DNA of 64,000 bases from VXPQ01 sp965116435 (GTDB lineage Bacteria; Bacteroidota; Rhodothermia; Rhodothermales; VXPQ01): the NCBI GenBank assembly GCA_965116435.1, contig OZ220686.1, positions 2,356,001 to 2,420,000 of the forward strand. Direction: 5' to 3'. Below the pieces are notes generated by a model. The model made no database searches. It was not told where the DNA came from and saw only the letters and a program-made list of their open reading frames with translations. Below are positions 61,765 through 64,000 of this stretch, piece by piece (the first letter of the stretch is position 1; each line of letters opens with the position of its first letter). Both the position numbers and the translations under genes were made by a program.

Positions 61765-62055
61765 ATGAGCACAGATACAACAGCAGCTGCGGCGCCGCCG
61801 GCAAGCCGCCCGTCGCGCAAGGAGCGCATCGGCGTGGTTATCAGCGACCGCATGGACAAAACGATCCTGGTGGCGGTGCAGCGGCAGATCAAGCATCCGA
61901 TATACGGCAAGTTCATCAAGAAGACGACGAAGTTGATGGCGCATGACGAGCGCAACGATGCGAAACGGGGAGATTCCGTGCGCATCATGGAAACGCGCCC
62001 GCTCAGCAAGCACAAGCGCTGGCGTCTTGCCGAAGTCATTGAACGGGCCCGGTAG
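61765..62055 (+). CDS. rpsQ: 30S ribosomal protein S17
   Basis: The 96-residue protein has the OB-fold core RKERIGVVISDRMDKTILVA, VQRQIKHPIYGKFIKKTTKL, MAHDERNDAKRGDSVRIMET and RPLSKHKRWRLAEVIERAR. The first 17 residues are an Ala/Thr/Pro-rich extension before the core. Confidence 0.96.
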   Translation: MSTDTTAAAAPPASRPSRKERIGVVISDRMDKTILVAVQRQIKHPIYGKFIKKTTKLMAHDERNDAKRGDSVRIMETRPLSKHKRWRLAEVIERAR

Positions 62056-62075
62056 CCCATATTCTCAGCGAAGCC

Positions 62076-62444
62076 ATGATTCAGCAGGAGTCAAGACTTG
62101 CCGTAGCGGACAACAGCGGCGCCAAAGAGGTGCTGTGCATTCGCGTATTAGGCGGAAGCGGCCGGCGTTATGCGCGCATCGGCGATCGAATTATCGTGAC
62201 GGTAAAATCCGCGATGCCGGGCAGCGCCGTCAAGAAAGGAGAAGTGTCTACGGCGGTGGTGGTCCGCACAAAGAAGGAGGTGCGTCGCAAGGACGGCTCG
62301 TATATCCGCTTCGACGAAAACGCCGCCGTGCTTCTGAATCCCCAGAACGAGCCGCGCGGCACCCGTATTTTTGGGCCGGTGGCCCGCGAATTGCGCGAAA
62401 AACGGTATATGCGCATTGTTTCCCTGGCCCCGGAGGTGCTTTGA
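62076..62444 (+). CDS. rplN: 50S ribosomal protein L14
   Basis: The 122-residue protein at the subunit interface has MIQQESRLAVADNSGAKEVL, RYARIGDRIIVTVKSAMPGS, VKKGEVSTAVVVRTKKEVRR and EPRGTRIFGPVARELREKRY. Standard length and order. Confidence 0.97.
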   Translation: MIQQESRLAVADNSGAKEVLCIRVLGGSGRRYARIGDRIIVTVKSAMPGSAVKKGEVSTAVVVRTKKEVRRKDGSYIRFDENAAVLLNPQNEPRGTRIFGPVARELREKRYMRIVSLAPEVL

Positions 62445-62449
62445 CGACC

Positions 62450-62803
62450 ATGCCGAAAAAACACAACGCACACAAGAAGATGCATGTGAAGAAGGGGGAT
62501 CGCGTCCGCGTGATTGCGGGCAACTACCGGGGATACGAAGGGAAAATCCTCGTGACGTTCCCGGAAAAGCAGCGCGTGATCGTAGAAGGGGTCAACCTGC
62601 GTTTTCATCACGAAAAACCAAGCGGCGCCAACCCCCAGGGAGGCCGGATCGAAAAAGAAGTGCCGGTGCATGTGTCCAACGTACAACCTATCGCCTCGGA
62701 CGGCAATCCGACGCGCGTGGGCCGCAAGCGCATTACGGATATGGAAACAGGCCGCGGCCAATGGGTCCGCTATGCAAAATCCACGGGGGAAGAGCTTTCG
62801 TGA
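62450..62803 (+). CDS. rplX: 50S ribosomal protein L24
   Basis: From ATG 62450 the 117-residue protein initiates large-subunit assembly. It has the KOW motif KKGDRVRVIAGNYRGYEGKI, VEGVNLRFHHEKPSGANPQG and GRIEKEVPVHVSNVQPIA. It starts five bases after rplN. A longer open frame upstream overlaps rpsQ and rplN and is not real. Confidence 0.95.
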   Translation: MPKKHNAHKKMHVKKGDRVRVIAGNYRGYEGKILVTFPEKQRVIVEGVNLRFHHEKPSGANPQGGRIEKEVPVHVSNVQPIASDGNPTRVGRKRITDMETGRGQWVRYAKSTGEELS

Positions 62804-62858
62804 CGCCTGTGCCCGGCTGCCGGGCCATGGTTTCGCCACACCTTGCTCAGGAGAACAG

Positions 62859-63428
62859 ATGACTTACACGCCAAGACTTAAGGAGCGGTATCGTACGGAG
62901 ATTGTTCCGGCGCTGATGAAGCAGCTCGGATACAGCAATATTATGCAAGTCCCTCGCCTCGAGAAGGTGGTGGTGAACAAGGGAGTTGGGGATGCTTCTG
63001 CGGACAAGAAAGCGCTGGACAACGCCGTGGACGAATTGCGGCGCATTACGGGCCGGCAGCCCACGGTGGCGAGAGCGCGCAAGAGCGTGTCGAACTTCAA
63101 ACTGCGGCAGGGCATGCCGATCGGTTGTTACGTGACGTTGCGCGGCGACCACATGTACGAGTTCGTCGACCGCCTCATTACGCTGGCGCTCCCGCGCGTG
63201 CGCGACTTTCGCGGCGTGTCGGATCGCAGTTTCGACGGGCGGGGGAATTTCACGCTGGGCATTCGGGAACAGATCATCTTTCCGGAAATCGACGTGGACA
63301 AGATTGACCGGATCGGCGGGATGGACATCACGTTTGTTACGACGGCGGCCGCGAACGAGGCGGCCCATGCGTTGCTGAAGGAACTCGGGATGCCGTTCGT
63401 GCGACGGGAAGAACGCGCCGCCGCTTGA
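62859..63428 (+). CDS. rplE: 50S ribosomal protein L5
   Basis: From ATG 62859 (MTYTPRLKERY) the 189-residue protein carries 5S rRNA into the large subunit. It has MQVPRLEKVVVNKGVGDASA, DELRRITGRQPTVARARKSV, NFKLRQGMPIGCYVTLRGDH and FDGRGNFTLGIREQIIFPEI. Standard length; the start is preceded by GGAGAA, a fair ribosome-binding site. Confidence 0.96.
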   Translation: MTYTPRLKERYRTEIVPALMKQLGYSNIMQVPRLEKVVVNKGVGDASADKKALDNAVDELRRITGRQPTVARARKSVSNFKLRQGMPIGCYVTLRGDHMYEFVDRLITLALPRVRDFRGVSDRSFDGRGNFTLGIREQIIFPEIDVDKIDRIGGMDITFVTTAAANEAAHALLKELGMPFVRREERAAA

Positions 63429-63485
63429 CCGTCCCTTTTTCACAGACGCCCGCACGGCAAGAAACACGAAAAAATCGTTAACGCT

Positions 63486-63755
63486 ATGGCGAAAACAAGT
63501 TGGATGGCGCGCGAAAGAAAGCGCCGGCGCACGGTCGAGAAGTACGCCGAGAGGCGTCGCAAACTCAAAGAAGCGGAGGATTGGGTTGGTTTGCAGAAAC
63601 TGCCTCGGGACGCCAGTCCCGTACGGTTGCACAACCGGTGCCCGCTTACGGGCCGATCGCGCGGATACATGCGCGATTTCGGAATTTCCCGCATCGCTTT
63701 TCGCGAGATGGCGCTGTCGGGCAAGATACCCGGCGTACGCAAGGCGTCCTGGTAA
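63486..63755 (+). CDS. rpsN: 30S ribosomal protein S14
   Basis: The 89-residue protein is the long, zinc-free (C-minus) S14: it lacks CxxC pairs. It has MAKTSWMARERKRRRTVEKY, RLHNRCPLTGRSRGYMRDFG and ISRIAFREMALSGKIPGVRK. It lies between rplE and rpsH in the spc cluster. Confidence 0.96.
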   Translation: MAKTSWMARERKRRRTVEKYAERRRKLKEAEDWVGLQKLPRDASPVRLHNRCPLTGRSRGYMRDFGISRIAFREMALSGKIPGVRKASW

Positions 63756-63777
63756 CGTTTTTCGATTCAAGACGATT

Positions 63778-64000
63778 ATGAGTGGCATAACAGACCCGGT
63801 TGCAGATTACCTGACCCGCATTCGCAACGGCCAGCAGGCCGGTCGCAAATACGTGGATATACCTGCCTCGAAACAGAAACGAGCCATCACGCAGATATTG
63901 CTGGACAAAGGCTATATCCGCAATTACGTGAATGTGGACGACGGCAAGCAGGGGTTCCTGCGGGTCCGCCTGAAGTACGACGGCAAGGGCGCGCCGGTCA
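63778..64000 (+). CDS. rpsH: 30S ribosomal protein S8 (cut by the window end)
   Basis: The first 74 codons from ATG 63778 are present: MSGITDPVADYLTRIRNGQQ, AGRKYVDIPASKQKRAITQI and LLDKGYIRNYVNVDDGKQGF. This is the N-terminal half of S8, a primary 16S rRNA binder. The gene runs off the right edge; the spc cluster presumably continues with rplF. Confidence 0.93.
   Translation, partial: MSGITDPVADYLTRIRNGQQAGRKYVDIPASKQKRAITQILLDKGYIRNYVNVDDGKQGFLRVRLKYDGKGAPV

Noticed and set aside
1..64000. tRNA or rRNA genes
   Set aside because: I inspected the larger intergenic gaps for tRNA-like cloverleafs (GTTCRANNC with paired arms) and saw none. A covariance-model search (tRNAscan-SE, Infernal) would be decisive.

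Overview
The window is about 64 kb of GC-rich bacterial chromosome. It most likely comes from the Rhodothermota/Balneolota side of the Bacteroidota. Three things support this: two proteins end in type IX secretion (T9SS) sorting tails, there is a SusC/SusD outer-membrane pair and a PorW/SprE-like TPR lipoprotein, and initiation sites lack strong Shine-Dalgarno sequences. The organism assignment is inference, because no rRNA gene is present.

Layout. (1) 0.5-2.7 kb: a secreted multidomain protein (cohesin-like, ASH-like and dockerin-like modules, T9SS tail). (2) 2.9-9.8 kb: sugar and envelope genes: a DegT aminotransferase translationally coupled to a left-handed beta-helix acyltransferase, a TPR protein, a sugar-1-phosphate nucleotidylyltransferase, a GT-B glycosyltransferase and a 2-hydroxyacid dehydrogenase. 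(3) 9.85-14.55 kb, minus strand: a sulfate operon, cysD-cysNC-SLC13-type permease. (4) 14.6-27.5 kb: large surface proteins: a 1258-residue CRTAC1/VCBS lipoprotein, a plant-type LRR protein lying between two 147-bp direct repeat blocks, and a SusC/SusD pair. (5) 27.6-34.6 kb: a very large NtrY-like histidine kinase followed by TrkA and TrkH potassium uptake proteins. (6) 34.7-39.3 kb: an AT-rich, probably acquired island with two Mrr-type restriction endonuclease-like genes, a GIY-YIG nuclease-like gene and two lipoproteins. Each Mrr-like gene is preceded by the same block: a 27-bp AT-rich motif and a run of 11 or 12 G (coding strand) lying between promoter-like elements. (7) 39.3-49.1 kb: housekeeping genes (HhH-GPD protein, hemB, cysS, moaB, yidD, hisI, pyk) and the PorW/SprE-like lipoprotein. 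(8) 49.3-64 kb: ftsH, then the str and S10/spc ribosomal clusters (rpsL, rpsG, fusA, tuf, rpsJ, rplC, rplD, rplW, rplB, rpsS, rplV, rpsC, rplP, rpmC, rpsQ, rplN, rplX, rplE, rpsN, rpsH), running off the right edge.

How the genes work together. The sulfate operon imports sulfate and activates it to APS and PAPS. The T9SS-tailed proteins (553-2733 and the LRR protein) would depend on T9SS machinery such as the 45648 lipoprotein. The sugar genes are consistent with surface polysaccharide made from acetamido sugars.

The most unusual points are: the pair of Mrr-like genes behind near-identical homopolymer-G promoters, a candidate phase-variable defence module; the paired palindromic repeat blocks that frame the LRR gene; a dispersed hairpin repeat of about 33 bp, often at gene ends; and a small lipoprotein gene inserted between rpsJ and rplC inside the S10 operon.
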